Assembly (NCBI GenBank): GCA_965219705.1
Contig: CBDCOK010000005.1
Coordinates: 28,480-92,479, forward strand
Length of the DNA: 64,000 bases
Direction: 5' to 3'
Source: JAJECS01 sp965219705
Lineage (GTDB): Bacteria > Chloroflexota > UBA11872
The notes beneath the pieces were generated by a model. That model did no database searches, was not told the origin of the DNA, and saw nothing but the letters and a program-made list of their open reading frames with translations. Both the position numbers and the translations under genes were made by a program. How positions within the stretch are numbered: the first letter of the stretch is position 1; the number at the start of each line of letters is the position of its first letter. Shown in pieces: positions 16,352 to 25,795 of the stretch.

Positions 16352-17157
16352 TGGTAGCGGCAACATGAAAAGGGACCCCCTGAGCACTCGGGAACAGCGT
16401 TTCCTGACGATGATCGACGGGGCGAGACAGGTCGTCTCGTCGATTGAGCTGGGAGGACGCGGAGGTGATCAGGATGTCCCAATGGGCCGAGATCCGGCAC
16501 TTGCATCTGGTGGAGAGGGTGCCGAAGAAGGAGATCGCGCGGCGGTTGAAGTTGGACGTGAAGACGGTGCGGCGAGCCATCAGCCGGTCGACGACGCCGG
16601 TTCGGGTGTCGCCGCCACGGCCCGGGACCCTGGACCCGTGGCGGGAGCGGATCAGGCAGTGGCTACGCGAGGAGCCGCGGTTGACCGCGAAACGGATTCG
16701 TCGGTTGTTGCTGCCGATGGCGGGACCGCTCCCGGCGCGGACGGTGCGCCGGTACGTCGCGGGGCTGAGGACGGCCACCACGAGGAAGGAGGCCTTCGTG
16801 CACCGCAGCGTGCTGCCCGGCACGACGATGGAGGTCGACTTCGGCGAGTCGTGGGTCGAGATCGCCGGCGTGCCGTGCAAGGTCAAGTACCTGGTGGCGA
16901 CGCTGCCGTTCTCCAACGCGTACTTCGCCAAGGCGTACCCGGTCGAGCGGCTCGAGTCGCTGCTCGACGGCATCGAGTCGGCGTTCCGCTACTTCGGGGG
17001 CCTCGTGGACCGCCTCGTGCTCGACAACACCTCGCTGGCGGTCAAGGACGTGTTGGCGGGCCGGGACCGGGTGCAGACCGAGGCGTTCGAGGCGTTCCGG
17101 GGCGGGTATCCGTTCCGGGCGGAGTTCTGCGCGCCGGCCAAGGGCTGGGAGAAGGGT
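16352..17157 (+). mobile_element. Truncated second IS21 copy (left end only)
   Basis: From TGGTAGCGGCAACATGAAAA it matches the 9851 element closely up to GAGAAGGGT, where the sequence diverges at 17158. Compared with copy 1 the left end has lost one of the two GAAAAGGGACCCC repeats (about 27 bp), as expected from slippage between direct repeats. There is no istB and no right end. Confidence 0.9.
16474..17157 (+). pseudogene. istA: istA fragment
   Basis: It encodes the first about 228 residues of IstA, including the HTH and the first two catalytic Asp residues (MEVDFGESW, LVLDNTSL). It breaks off before the catalytic Glu. The frame then runs on into unrelated sequence to 17424. It is inactive. 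Confidence 0.88.
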
Positions 17158-17430
17158 CTCGACTTATCCTCTCATCAGGCTGCCGACGAGTTGCCCCGGT
17201 ACGCTGCGTCGAGTTCGGCTGGCGTCATGCGTGTCCCCGAACAGCTCCCATGCTTCCTACTCAGCATTGTCCCGCGCTGCCCGCTGCCGGCACCGCGGCG
17301 GGCTTTGTTCGCGTGGCCAGTGCGATCGTCCGCGCATGGTAGAAGTCCCCGCACCACCTCGTCGTGCCCCTCGCCTGAGCTGAGCCGTACATCGCTGCGC
17401 GGTGTGCACTTTACGGCGGCCTGAACAACA
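17158..17430. other. No gene seen
   Basis: The segment between the broken IS21 and the PepSY promoter has no convincing frame. It supplies the upstream flank of the operator at 17433. Confidence 0.4.
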
Positions 17431-17432
17431 GG

Positions 17433-17485
17433 TTAAGGCTATCTTAAGGATCTCTTAAGGTGCACCGGCGCCCGGCCGCGGCTAT
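17433..17485 (+). promoter_or_regulatory. Operator/promoter with three TTAAGG hexamers in 11-bp phase
   Basis: TTAAGG occurs at 17433, 17444 and 17455, exactly 11 bp apart, a layout typical of tandem OmpR/PhoB-family response-regulator binding. 21 bp after the last hexamer stands CTATATTCC, a plausible -10 region, followed by CTGCAGG. The same arrangement, with identical spacing from the last TTAAGG, precedes the receptor gene at 26915. The regulator is not in the window. Confidence 0.6.
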
Positions 17486-17517
17486 ATTCCACTGCAGGTT
17501 CGGCCGAAGTGTCTTGC

Positions 17518-19083
17518 ATGACGCGCCAACTCTACCTGTGGCACAGATACCTCGGCATCGGCTTGGCCCTCCCGTTCGCACTCTGGTTTGCCACTGGAGT
17601 GGTCATGCTCTACGCCCAGTTTCCGATCCTGACTCCCGCCGCCCGCTTTCAGGATCTCCCCCAGTTCGACCCCGCCCATTTCAGCCTCACGCCCCACGCG
17701 GCGGCGGAGCGCGCGGGGCTGGAGGAGCCTCCCCGCCGCATCCGTCTGGGCCTCCTGCTCGACCGGCCGATCTACTACATCCTCCCAGTAGGCAAGCCCT
17801 GGCTGGGCGTGTATGCCGATACCGGTGGCGTCCTGGCTGCGGTCGATGAAGCAACCGCCCGCCGGGTCGCCCTCCAGCACGATGTGGACGGGACGCCTCG
17901 CGAACTGCTCGGCATGGTGGAATCCGTCGATCAGTGGACCCTAACCAACAGCCTGAACCTCCACCGTCCCCTCTACCGGTATGCATTCGGCGACGACCGC
18001 GAAACCGAGGTGTACGTCTCGGCGCGGACCGGGGAAATGGTCATGCGCACGACCCGCAGCGAGCGCCTGTGGTCGTGGCTGGGCACCATCATCCATTGGG
18101 GCGCTCCGGCGTTCTTCCGCCAGTGGGCGGGTCCCTGGCGGCAGACCATGCTCTGGTTGTCCGGCGCGGGGATACTGCTGGCGTCCACCGGTCTGGTCGC
18201 CGGCATGCTGCGCTACCGGCGCTGCGGCTACCTGTTGAAGGGCGTCGACTCGACGCGCCGTTTCGCAAGCCCCTACCGCGGCGTCAAGCGCTATCACCAT
18301 TGGGCCGGACTCGCCGTCGGCCTGATCAGTCTGACCTGGATCACCAGCGGGTTCCTCTATCTCAATCCGGGCGGGAGTCGCCAGGGGCCGTTGTCGACCA
18401 CGACGCAGATGACGCCGTACAGCATCGGCGGCGTGCGGGCATCGACGGCCGCTCGCCCGGGGCAGGCGGAAGCGATGCGCGGGGGCCCGCTCGTTGCGTC
18501 GCTGTGGGTCGACTCGCCGGGCGCCGCGTGGGCGCGGGTCGCGGCGGAGGTGGCCGCGCGGCGGGATCGGCTGCCGAAGGAAGTGGAGTTGCGCCGCTTT
18601 GCCGGGCGGCCCTACTACGTATTCCGATTCGGTGCCTTCGAGAGCGTCACGGTTGCCGCTGACGGCAAGGGCGACGCGCCGTTCGTCCGCTATCCGACAG
18701 AGGCGCTGGTGGCGCAGGCGCTGCAGGCCGTGCAGGGCCCGCTCGCGTCCGCCGAGCTTCTCGAGAGCTACGACGCGTACTACTACTCGGTGGGCACGGG
18801 GGCCCGGCGCCGGCTACCTGTCCTGCGGCTCACCCTCGACGATCCCGAAACCCGTCTGATGTACGTCGACCCGCACACCGGGTCGATCGCACGCGCCTAC
18901 GACACCCACGCCATGGTGATGCGCTGGGCGGTCATCGGCCTGCATTGCCTGGATTTCCCGTTCCTGATTCGCAACCGTCCCGCATGGGACGTCGCCATCA
19001 TGACCCTGAGCCTCGGCGGTCTGGTGCTGAGCGTGTCGGGGTTGGTCCTGAGCTGGCGGCGCGTGAAGCCGCGACGGAGGTGA
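17518..19083 (+). CDS. PepSY-associated inner-membrane protein, probable siderophore-uptake partner
   Basis: 521 residues from ATG 17518. Membrane helices are seen near residues 8-32 (YLGIGLALPFALWFATGVVM), about 220-240 (LWLSGAGILLASTGLVAGML), about 262-285 (WAGLAVGLISLTWITSGFLY) and 490-515 (DVAIMTLSLGGLVLSVSGLV). Periplasmic PepSY-like parts lie between them (GRPYYVFRFGAFES, ETRLMYVDPHTGSIAR). Proteins of this type often sit beside TonB receptors and have been linked to ferric-siderophore reduction. Four bases separate it from the receptor gene at 19087, so they form one operon behind the TTAAGG operator. Confidence 0.82.
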   Translation: MTRQLYLWHRYLGIGLALPFALWFATGVVMLYAQFPILTPAARFQDLPQFDPAHFSLTPHAAAERAGLEEPPRRIRLGLLLDRPIYYILPVGKPWLGVYADTGGVLAAVDEATARRVALQHDVDGTPRELLGMVESVDQWTLTNSLNLHRPLYRYAFGDDRETEVYVSARTGEMVMRTTRSERLWSWLGTIIHWGAPAFFRQWAGPWRQTMLWLSGAGILLASTGLVAGMLRYRRCGYLLKGVDSTRRFASPYRGVKRYHHWAGLAVGLISLTWITSGFLYLNPGGSRQGPLSTTTQMTPYSIGGVRASTAARPGQAEAMRGGPLVASLWVDSPGAAWARVAAEVAARRDRLPKEVELRRFAGRPYYVFRFGAFESVTVAADGKGDAPFVRYPTEALVAQALQAVQGPLASAELLESYDAYYYSVGTGARRRLPVLRLTLDDPETRLMYVDPHTGSIARAYDTHAMVMRWAVIGLHCLDFPFLIRNRPAWDVAIMTLSLGGLVLSVSGLVLSWRRVKPRRR

Positions 19084-19086
19084 CGC

Positions 19087-21276
19087 ATGCTCGTGAACGG
19101 ATTCCGGACGCGTTGGTTGCACCCGAGCCTGAGCCTGCTGCTGCTGGCGTGGATCGCGGTGGTCCCCATGGCCGCTCAGCAGGGCGGCACGGCGGACCCG
19201 GACGAGTCGGCCGAGCCCCAGCGTCGCTTCGAGGAGGTCGTGGTCACCGCCACGCTCGAGGACGAGCGGGTCAGCGACGTGCCGGTGACCATGCAGACGT
19301 TCGACCGCGAGGAGATCGAGCAGTCCGCGGCCACGACCGTGACCGAGTTCCTCAGCGAGCGGGGGGTGGCCTTCTTCAGCACCTGGACGCCCGGCCAGAC
19401 GTCGATCAACATCCGCGGCGGGGCCAGCGACGGGCAGGGTCGCGATTTCCGGAGCCAGGTGGTCGTTCTGATCAACGGCCGGCGCGCGGGCACGGCCAAC
19501 ATCTCCAAGCTCGGTCTCCACGACGTCGAGCGGATCGAGGTGCTGCGCGGGCCCGGCGGTCTGGTCTACGGCAGCCAGGCGCTCGGGGGCGTCATCAATC
19601 TCATCACGAAGGATGGTCTCCGTAGCCCTGGCGCCCATGTGCGGATCAGCGGCGGGTCGTGGGGGCAGGTAGAGACCGTCGCCCAGTACGGCGCGTCAGT
19701 CGGCAAATGGGACTACTTCGTCAGCGCGCACGGCGGCCGGCGGGGCGACTACGAAGCGGGCGCCGGCACGGTGGAGTCGCCGCTGCGCAACACCGCCTAC
19801 CAGCAGGGCGGCGGCATGGTTGCGCTGGGCTACACGCCCAACGACTTTCAGCGTGTGACGTTCACCGCGCGCACGGACGGCATGTACGACGCTGGCTTCC
19901 GGGGGTCGTCGTGGGACTGGGACAACGACGAGAACCGCACCAACAGGTCCTTCGACTTCATCTACAGCGGCGAGACCCCCAGCGGGCGCGCCAACTGGGA
20001 AGTCCAGACGTCGTACTTCCGGGACCTCGACGATCTCCGCTGGGGCGCCGAGGTTCGGCGGAGCAGTGCCGGGCCCATACCCGGCGTCGACCTCGACCAC
20101 AACCGGCGGCGGCAGACCGGCTTCTTCCTGCGCGGCCTGACGAACGTGGAATTGGGCGGGGCGAACAGCATCCAGGTTGGCGTCGACCAGCAGTGGTGGC
20201 AGCTGCGCAGCACCCGGATGCGCGACCCCCTGCCGGGGAGAACGACGTCGCAGGTGGGTCCGTTCGACAACAACTCCGACAGCCGCAACTTCGGCGTCTT
20301 CGTCGAGGACGTGCAGCGCGTGCTGGACGACCGGCTCATTCTCCGCGGCGGCGTGCGCTTCGACGGCGGGCGGCATCACATCCGCGAAACCCCCAACCGC
20401 GCGAACCTGGTCGAGCGGGCCGCGAACTACGATGCCGTGACCTACCGCGTCGGCGCGACGGTAAAGCCGACCGAGGAGATCGCGGTCCGGTTCAATGTCC
20501 AGACGGGGTACCGGGCACCGAACGCGACCGAGCTGGCTGTCGACTACACGACCGTCCTCGGCAGCCAGATCATCGGCAATCCGGACCTGGAGCCGGAACA
20601 GGCGACGAGCTACGAGGTCGGATTCGCGTACGAGAACGCGCGGATGTGGGCCGACCTGGCCCTGTTCCGCAGCGACATCAGCAACCGGATTCAAGCTGTG
20701 GGGGATACCCGCAACGCCCTCGTCCGCATCTATCAGAACCGCGCCGAGTCGGAGCTGGTCGGCCTGGAGCTGCAGAGCAACTTCGTGCTGGCCCGAACGG
20801 GCGATACCCGCGTGAACCTCGGGATCAACGGCGCGCATCACTTCCGGATGCGCGACCTGGACGCCGCCGCGCGCAACCTCAGCACGGACCGCATCATCCG
20901 GGTGTACGAGACGCAGGGCTCCCTGCTCCTGGGAGTGCACAACCCGGCGTGGATGGCGCAGGTGGTCGGGACGTACTACGGGCCGGTCTGGTACGACACG
21001 GAGGAGAATCTGCTCATTCCGTTCGCCGAGCCGGGACGCGGAACCATCCACCGGAAGGGGCCGTTCATGACCTGGAACCTGCGTGGACGCTACGAGCTGG
21101 GCGGCGGGCTGTGGCTGACGGGCGCGGTGCGCAATCTGTTGAACAAGAACGACCACCCGCTCTTCATCGCGATCAACCGGGAGCCCCTGCTCGCCAACAC
21201 CGCCTTCTCGAACGGCGGCGTGGGTAACAGCATGCCGGGCCGAGCCTTTATCGTCGGCTTCGAGTGGCAAACGTGA
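19087..21276 (+). CDS. TonB-dependent siderophore-type outer-membrane receptor
   Basis: 729 residues. The signal peptide (SLSLLLLAWIAVVPMAAQQ) is followed by a TonB box region (EEVVVTATLED), a plug domain at about 55-170 (INIRGGASDGQGRDFRSQVV, VERIEVLRGPGGLVYGSQAL, GGVINLITK) and a 22-strand barrel ending MPGRAFIVGFEWQT. GYRAPNATEL and NPDLEPEQATSYEVG are typical of FepA/CirA-like receptors. It has no N-terminal carboxypeptidase-like domain, unlike the other receptors here. It imports an iron chelate or similar ligand with TonB energy. The substrate cannot be read from the sequence. Confidence 0.9.
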   Translation: MLVNGFRTRWLHPSLSLLLLAWIAVVPMAAQQGGTADPDESAEPQRRFEEVVVTATLEDERVSDVPVTMQTFDREEIEQSAATTVTEFLSERGVAFFSTWTPGQTSINIRGGASDGQGRDFRSQVVVLINGRRAGTANISKLGLHDVERIEVLRGPGGLVYGSQALGGVINLITKDGLRSPGAHVRISGGSWGQVETVAQYGASVGKWDYFVSAHGGRRGDYEAGAGTVESPLRNTAYQQGGGMVALGYTPNDFQRVTFTARTDGMYDAGFRGSSWDWDNDENRTNRSFDFIYSGETPSGRANWEVQTSYFRDLDDLRWGAEVRRSSAGPIPGVDLDHNRRRQTGFFLRGLTNVELGGANSIQVGVDQQWWQLRSTRMRDPLPGRTTSQVGPFDNNSDSRNFGVFVEDVQRVLDDRLILRGGVRFDGGRHHIRETPNRANLVERAANYDAVTYRVGATVKPTEEIAVRFNVQTGYRAPNATELAVDYTTVLGSQIIGNPDLEPEQATSYEVGFAYENARMWADLALFRSDISNRIQAVGDTRNALVRIYQNRAESELVGLELQSNFVLARTGDTRVNLGINGAHHFRMRDLDAAARNLSTDRIIRVYETQGSLLLGVHNPAWMAQVVGTYYGPVWYDTEENLLIPFAEPGRGTIHRKGPFMTWNLRGRYELGGGLWLTGAVRNLLNKNDHPLFIAINREPLLANTAFSNGGVGNSMPGRAFIVGFEWQT

Positions 21277-21357
21277 TACCACGCCAGGCGCTCCGTGACG
21301 ATAATGGCCGGCTTCGTGAGGACCTTTCGGCGGTGCGACGAGACGGTTCGGTCTGGG

Positions 21358-21386
21358 GTCCAATAACGGCCGTTACGGTTAACCTG
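21358..21386 (+). repeat. Dispersed GTCCRATAAC...RACC repeat, site 2
   Basis: GTCCAATAACGGCCGTTACG then GTTAACC, close to site 1 (2437). It lies 80 bp after the receptor stop. It contains the palindromes TAACGGCCGTTA and GGTTAACC. Confidence 0.5.
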
Positions 21387-21457
21387 CCGGATCACGTCAG
21401 GAGGCTGTATACCGGGCTTGAAACAGGTAGGGCTACAGGTATCACTGCGGCAGTTGC

Positions 21458-21733
21458 CTACGCCCCAGTCGGCGCGTCGTCCGCGTTCTCCGCGTCACCG
21501 CTGCCGGTAGTCTCAGCCTGCCTCCTGCGGTCCGCCCAATAGTTCTTCATCCGGTCCGAGACTGCTTGCTTTGCCTCGGCTGACATCTCGCGGCGCCTAC
21601 GCTTCGCAGGCTGCCTGGAAGGCGCGGCCGGGCGCGCCTTCACACCAAGGGCGGCGATCGCCGCATCGATTCGAGCGACACTGTCCAGCAATTCAGACCG
21701 TTTGTCATTCAGCAGCGCGATGACGTCTTTCAT
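21458..21733 (-). CDS. Small basic protein with a putative DNA-binding C-terminus, 91 residues
   Basis: ATG 21733 has AAAGGAACT upstream as a ribosome-binding site. The N-terminal helix (MKDVIALLNDKRSELLDSVA) may form a coiled coil. A Pro/Arg linker follows, then MSAEAKQAVSDRMKNYWADR, a motif seen in many small phage and bacterial proteins (kxxSeaxKxrWaxrR) thought to bind nucleic acid. The tail is acidic. No specific function is assigned. Confidence 0.6.
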   Translation of the reverse strand: MKDVIALLNDKRSELLDSVARIDAAIAALGVKARPAAPSRQPAKRRRREMSAEAKQAVSDRMKNYWADRRRQAETTGSGDAENADDAPTGA

Positions 21734-22029
21734 CCGTAGTTCCTTTCTCTCCCACCCGCCACGAGTAGTAGTGTAGTCGAAGGAACCATCCTGGTGTTCT
21801 CGAACGCGAACGGCGCGGCTGGCCAACGTCGGCCCGACTCCACGAGAAGGGCGGCAAGCGCCACGACGTGCCAGCCCACTACCGGGCCGAGGAAGCTCTC
21901 GAGGGCAGACGACGCGGGCCGCGGTGGGAGGTGTCCCAGGTCGGATGCCTTCCTGGCCTACGGTGGTGAGCACGCGCCAGCGGTCGCTCGACAAGTGTCC
22001 CGCACCGGTTGACCACGTTTCCCTCACCG

Positions 22030-22190
22030 GCTGACCGCACCGTATGTCGCCGCCGGCGGCATTGAGGATCCGAAGGCGCCGTTGTTTCAGTGCGTCGACC
22101 GGGCCGGCCGGCTGACGGGGCGGCCGCTTGGGGCGCCGCGCCGTGCTGGCTATGATCAAGCGCCGGGCGACGGCCGCGGGGCTGCCGGGT
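22030..22190 (+). pseudogene. Phage-type integrase internal fragment
   Basis: Readable blocks IEDPKAPLFQCVDRAGRLTG and RRAVLAMIKRRATAAGLP match the region between the catalytic Lys and the HxxR box of XerC-like recombinases. There is a one-base frame change near 22125. No start or catalytic residues remain. Confidence 0.5.
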
Positions 22191-22507
22191 TCTTCCCGGC
22201 GGTCCCTTGGGCTGTCCGACTCCGGAGAGCGGCCCACGCTGACCACCAGCCAAGGCCGTCATAGCCTTCCGCGAGCGCCTCGCGCGGCCTCAGTCGGACG
22301 GCCTCCGATGGCCGGCGTCGGGGTTTGTCTTCCCTTCGACGGCGGCTCGCGTCGCCTGTCCGGCTGCATCGGCTGCGTTCTCCCCTTTTGCACAACAACC
22401 ATGGCAGTCTGTCAACACAATCCGTATAGTATTTTCGTGCGGGTGCGGCGGTGGTGCCCCGTGCGGCGTCCGGAATGGGCCGGTGCGTTGGCGAATGAGA
22501 GGGGCGG

Positions 22508-22711
22508 ATGACGCCTGAATTCTGGGCAATCATCGGAGTCGGCGTCGGGCTCGCCGGCCTCTTCTACCGCTTGGACGTGAGGATCGGCCGGCTCGACGGC
22601 CGCATGGGTGCGCTCGGCGAGCGGATGGGTGCGTTGGGCGAGCGGATGGCGAAGCTCGAAGGCGCCATGGACGGATTCACCAAGGGATTCACCAGCAGCC
22701 AAGGCCACTAG
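22508..22711 (+). CDS. Small membrane-anchored coiled-coil protein, 67 residues
   Basis: GAGGGGCGG precedes ATG 22508. One N-terminal membrane helix (FWAIIGVGVGLAGLFY) is followed by heptad-like repeats (RIGRLDGRMGALGERMGALG, ERMAKLEGAMDGF) with a 7-residue GALGERM duplication. Short anchored coiled coils of this design are common in accessory regions, but their role is unknown. Confidence 0.65.
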   Translation: MTPEFWAIIGVGVGLAGLFYRLDVRIGRLDGRMGALGERMGALGERMAKLEGAMDGFTKGFTSSQGH

Positions 22712-22773
22712 CCTGCCTGCGGGCATCTACATGTCTGGCTGATCCATCGTGTTGCCAAGTCCTAGCGTCCTAG

Positions 22774-24373
22774 GAGTCTGCGCCGCAGAAAATCGGTGCG
22801 ACAATCATAGGCGAGCACTCGACGCTGGAAGGACTTGATGTCGACAACGTTTCGCCCCTACGCGCCGGACCAATCGCTGCTGTTGCCGCCGGACGTGCGG
22901 GAGTGGCTTCCGGAAGGCCACTTGGCGCACCACGTCGGCGATCTGGTGGACGGTCTGGATCTGACGGCATTCTACGTCCCGTACGAGGGGGACGGTCGGC
23001 GCAATGCGCCGTATGACCCTCGGATGATGGTGAAGGTGCTGCTCTACGCCTACGCGACGGGAGTGTTCTCGTCGCGTGGGATCGCCCGGGCGCTGGAAGA
23101 GGACGTGGCGTTCCGGGTGTTGGCGGCGGGCAACTTTCCGCAGCACCGGACGCTGTGCGAGTTTCGACGACGGCACCTGGAGGACTTTCGGGCGCTGTTC
23201 GTGGAGGTGGTGCGTCTGGCGCAGGCGTTGGGTCTTGCTCGCCTGGGCAAGCTGTCGATCGACGGGACGAAGGTGCGTGCGAACGCGAGCAAGCGCAAGG
23301 CGATGAGCTACGACCGGATGCAGGAGGAGGAACGGCGCTTGGCAGGCGAGATCGAGGCGCTGTTACGCCAGGCGGATGCGACCGACGAGACCGAGGACGC
23401 GTGCTTTGGCGCGGAGGTTCGGGGCGATGAGTTGCCGGCGGAGTTGCGTCGGCGGGAGGAGCGTCTGGCGGCGATCCGGGCGGCGAAGGCGCGGTTGGAA
23501 GCGGCGGCTCGGGCGGCCGACGACGCGCGGGGTCGGCAGCCGGGGCAGGACCGCAACCCGAAGGGCGGGCCGCCGTACAAGCGGGCGTATGGCGAGCCGG
23601 ACGAGAAGGCGCAGAGCAACTTCACGGACCCGGAAAGCTCGATCATGAAGACGAGCAACGAGGGGTTCCAGCAGTGCTACAACGCGCAGGTGGCGGTGGA
23701 CGCCGAGCACCAGTTGGTGGTGGCGACGGGTCTGACGGCGAACGCGAGTGACCAGGGCGAGTTGCCGGTGTTGCTCGACACGGTCAAGGAGAGGTTCGAC
23801 GCGCAGCCGGCGACGGTGCTGGCCGACGCGGGGTACTGCAACGAGCGGGACTTGACGGACCTGGAAACGCGGGGCGTTGACGGGTATGTAGCGCCGGGCC
23901 GGGAGGGCAAGCAGTCGGTTACCCGCAATCTGGAGAAACATCCGGCGACGGGTCGGATGGTGGACAAGCTGGCGACGCCGGCGGGCCGGGCGGTGTACGC
24001 GCAGCGCAAGTGGTTGTCGGAGGCTCCCTACGGCTGGATCAAGCACGTGCTGGGCTTCCGGCGCTTCAGCCTGCGCGGACTGGCGAAGGCGCGGTGCGAG
24101 TGGGACTTGGTGTGCCTGGCCCTCAACGTCAAGCGCCTGCACGTGCTGACGGCAGCGTAAGAGGCGCGGCATGAAGCTCGCAACGGCGACAAATGGACGC
24201 GCAGCGCGGCCTCTGGCGGGCCCTGCGGCCCGCGAGGACCGAATTCCGCCCTCGGCTCGCCAACTGCAGAGAATCTACCGCGCCTTGCCGACCGGCGACG
24301 TTGCCCCGACACGCGACTCAGGTCTTGGGCTGGCAACCCGTTTCGTGCCGCAAATCTCCTGCGGCGCAGACTC
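22774..24373 (+). mobile_element. IS1182-type insertion sequence, complete
   Basis: 1600 bp with inverted ends GAGTCTGCGCCGCAG (left) and CTGCGGCGCAGACTC (right), bounded by the palindromic 4-bp duplication CTAG (22770-22773 and 24374-24377). It contains one transposase gene. The preserved ends and frame suggest a recent arrival. Confidence 0.9.
22838..24160 (+). CDS. IS1182-type DDE transposase
   Basis: 440 residues; GGAAGGA precedes ATG 22838. The N-terminal DUF772-type region (YAPDQSLLLPPDVREWLPEG, YDPRMMVKVLLYAYATGVFS) is followed by an RNase H-like core: Asp in KLSIDGTKVRANAS, Asp in TVLADAGYCNE and Glu in LSEAPYGWIKHVLGF. A charged coiled insert (EEERRLAGEIEALL) lies between them, as in this group. 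Length and motifs are complete. Confidence 0.92.
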   Translation: MSTTFRPYAPDQSLLLPPDVREWLPEGHLAHHVGDLVDGLDLTAFYVPYEGDGRRNAPYDPRMMVKVLLYAYATGVFSSRGIARALEEDVAFRVLAAGNFPQHRTLCEFRRRHLEDFRALFVEVVRLAQALGLARLGKLSIDGTKVRANASKRKAMSYDRMQEEERRLAGEIEALLRQADATDETEDACFGAEVRGDELPAELRRREERLAAIRAAKARLEAAARAADDARGRQPGQDRNPKGGPPYKRAYGEPDEKAQSNFTDPESSIMKTSNEGFQQCYNAQVAVDAEHQLVVATGLTANASDQGELPVLLDTVKERFDAQPATVLADAGYCNERDLTDLETRGVDGYVAPGREGKQSVTRNLEKHPATGRMVDKLATPAGRAVYAQRKWLSEAPYGWIKHVLGFRRFSLRGLAKARCEWDLVCLALNVKRLHVLTAA

Positions 24374-24377
24374 CTAG

Positions 24378-24740
24378 CACACTAGGCGAATTTCGGCAGC
24401 GGCGCTGGCTCCCGGCCCGGAGCCAGCAGCCCGCCGCGCGCTCGCCCCTTGCGCCCCGCGAAGCAGCACGGGTGTCCTCCGGGCATTCACATACTTGGCT
24501 GACCCGCACTGGCGGCCCCGCCGAGCTGTATTTCCGGCTCAAGCGGCAGCCCGTCCGCCGCTTCGCGAGCCCAGGGCAGAAATGCAGGATGGCGCGGTGT
24601 CAACGTCCGGTGCATCATGCGGCCCAGCGGGGCATCAGTAGAGCTCGACGGCTTCCGAACGCCGCAGCCCGCCCCTGCCAGCGGTCGGGAAGCGGGCGAC
24701 GCAAGCACCGACCGGTTCCGCCGGGGTAATGGCGGTGGCA
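24378..24740. other. No intact gene; a short recombinase scrap
   Basis: About 24637-24680 on the minus strand encodes GGLRRSEAVEL, identical to the box around the first catalytic Arg in the fragment at 57060. Otherwise nothing recognisable is seen. Confidence 0.4.
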
Positions 24741-24745
24741 TGTGT

Positions 24746-25306
24746 GGAAGAGGGGAATGGACGCAACACGGGAAGCCCTGACCGGTGGCGCGGCACACGC
24801 CAACCGACAGCCCGTGAGGGTCAGGTGGGGCCGGCAGGGTGGCGGAGAGGTCCGTAGGTACCGAGGAAGCCGGGTAATGCCGGCGGAGGGAAGGGACCTC
24901 AGGTGGAAGTGATGGCGAAAGGGAGCAGGCTCGCGGGAGTGGCCGACGGCCTATCACCCCGGAGATGAGCGGGAATCCTGGATCGTCAGCACATGCAAAA
25001 GCGAAGGGGACGACCCGAGCGGTCGCCGTCGGCAGGGCGTCAACAGGCCTGCCGACGCACCGGCCGGCCGGCGCGTGGGTCTGAGCTTGGTGCCACAGCT
25101 CACGGAGACCCGCCCGCTGGTTGTGACCGGGAACCCGTGTGCGAGCCGCATGATTCCACTGGAGAGCCCGGTGCCGGAAATCGGCACGCCGGGTTCGGAG
25201 AGCGGGGGGAGGAAACGTACCCATGGGAGTCGGACTGCGGCCCGCCGCGAAAGCGCCGGAAGCGCCACCGACGCCCTACCGGCCACGCGCCTCCTCTCGA
25301 CTCTAC
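24746..25306 (+). ncRNA. Group II intron relic without an ORF, domain V intact
   Basis: Typical bacterial group II intron landmarks run rightward: GGCGGAGAGGTCCGTAGGTA, CGAGGAAGCCGGGTAATGCC, GGCGAAAGGGAGC, then domain V and the 3' end CGACTCTAC at 25306. The middle that should hold the reverse transcriptase is missing. The 5' boundary is uncertain (GTGTG at 24746 is one candidate). It is probably a deletion derivative. Confidence 0.65.
25164..25196 (+). ncRNA. Group II intron domain V hairpin
   Basis: 33 nt: GAGCCCGGTGCCG, a GAAA tetraloop, TCGGCA, the CG bulge, and CCGGGTTC closing the stem. Base pairing is complete and the AGC triad is present, matching the catalytic domain V consensus. 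Confidence 0.85.
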
Positions 25307-25309
25307 TAA

Positions 25310-25515
25310 GGATGTTGCCGGAAATTACCTTGCCGTGTGCAGGGCGTGCCGAGCAGTGAAAGAGGGGCTGGCCCCTGCGGAAGTCGGAAAATCTATATCG
25401 ATCACTGTCCTAACCCCGCTTCGCTCCTGCCCAACGGCCGAAAACGCCCGGATTCATTGGCCCGATCGGTCTCTGCCTGCAACGGAGCCGTCTTGACACC
25501 GAACTGTGCAGGTGG
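25310..25515. other. Intergenic, with sequence shared with the 54.5 kb repeat
   Basis: 25437-25488 (AAAACGCCCGGATTCATTGG and then CCCGATCGG...TGCCTGCAAC) resembles 54551-54605 (AAACCGCCCGGATTAATTGA, CCCGATCGG...GGCCTGCAG). No gene is seen. Confidence 0.4.
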
Positions 25516-25531
25516 GATGCTGTCGCGAGAC

Positions 25532-25795
25532 ATGGAGTCTGTGAACGCCTTGGAACTTCGGCAGTCCCTCGGCAAGGTGCTCGACCAGCTCGAACGCGGC
25601 GGTGAGCCCATTCTGGTGTGCCGCCGCCGAACGCCGGCCGCGGCCCTCGTGAGCCTCAAGGACTACCGGGAACGGTTCGTCGACCGGGCAGCCGACGATC
25701 AGCGACGGGAGGTTGTCGCCCGGTTGCGGCGACTCAAGTTCAAGTCGCCGACGACCGGAACGACCCTCGACGTGCTGCGCGATTTGCGGTCGTGA
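25532..25795 (+). CDS. Phd/YefM-like antitoxin
   Basis: 87 residues. MESVNALELRQSLGKVLDQL and ERGGEPILVCRRRTPAAALV are the usual N-terminal DNA-binding and dimerisation part of Phd/YefM antitoxins, with a helical C-terminus that should cover the toxin (RREVVARLRRLKFKS). ATG 25532 was chosen; an in-frame ATG at 25517 would add five residues. It overlaps the toxin gene by GTGA at 25792-25795. It should neutralise the PIN toxin and repress the pair. Confidence 0.8.
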   Translation: MESVNALELRQSLGKVLDQLERGGEPILVCRRRTPAAALVSLKDYRERFVDRAADDQRREVVARLRRLKFKSPTTGTTLDVLRDLRS

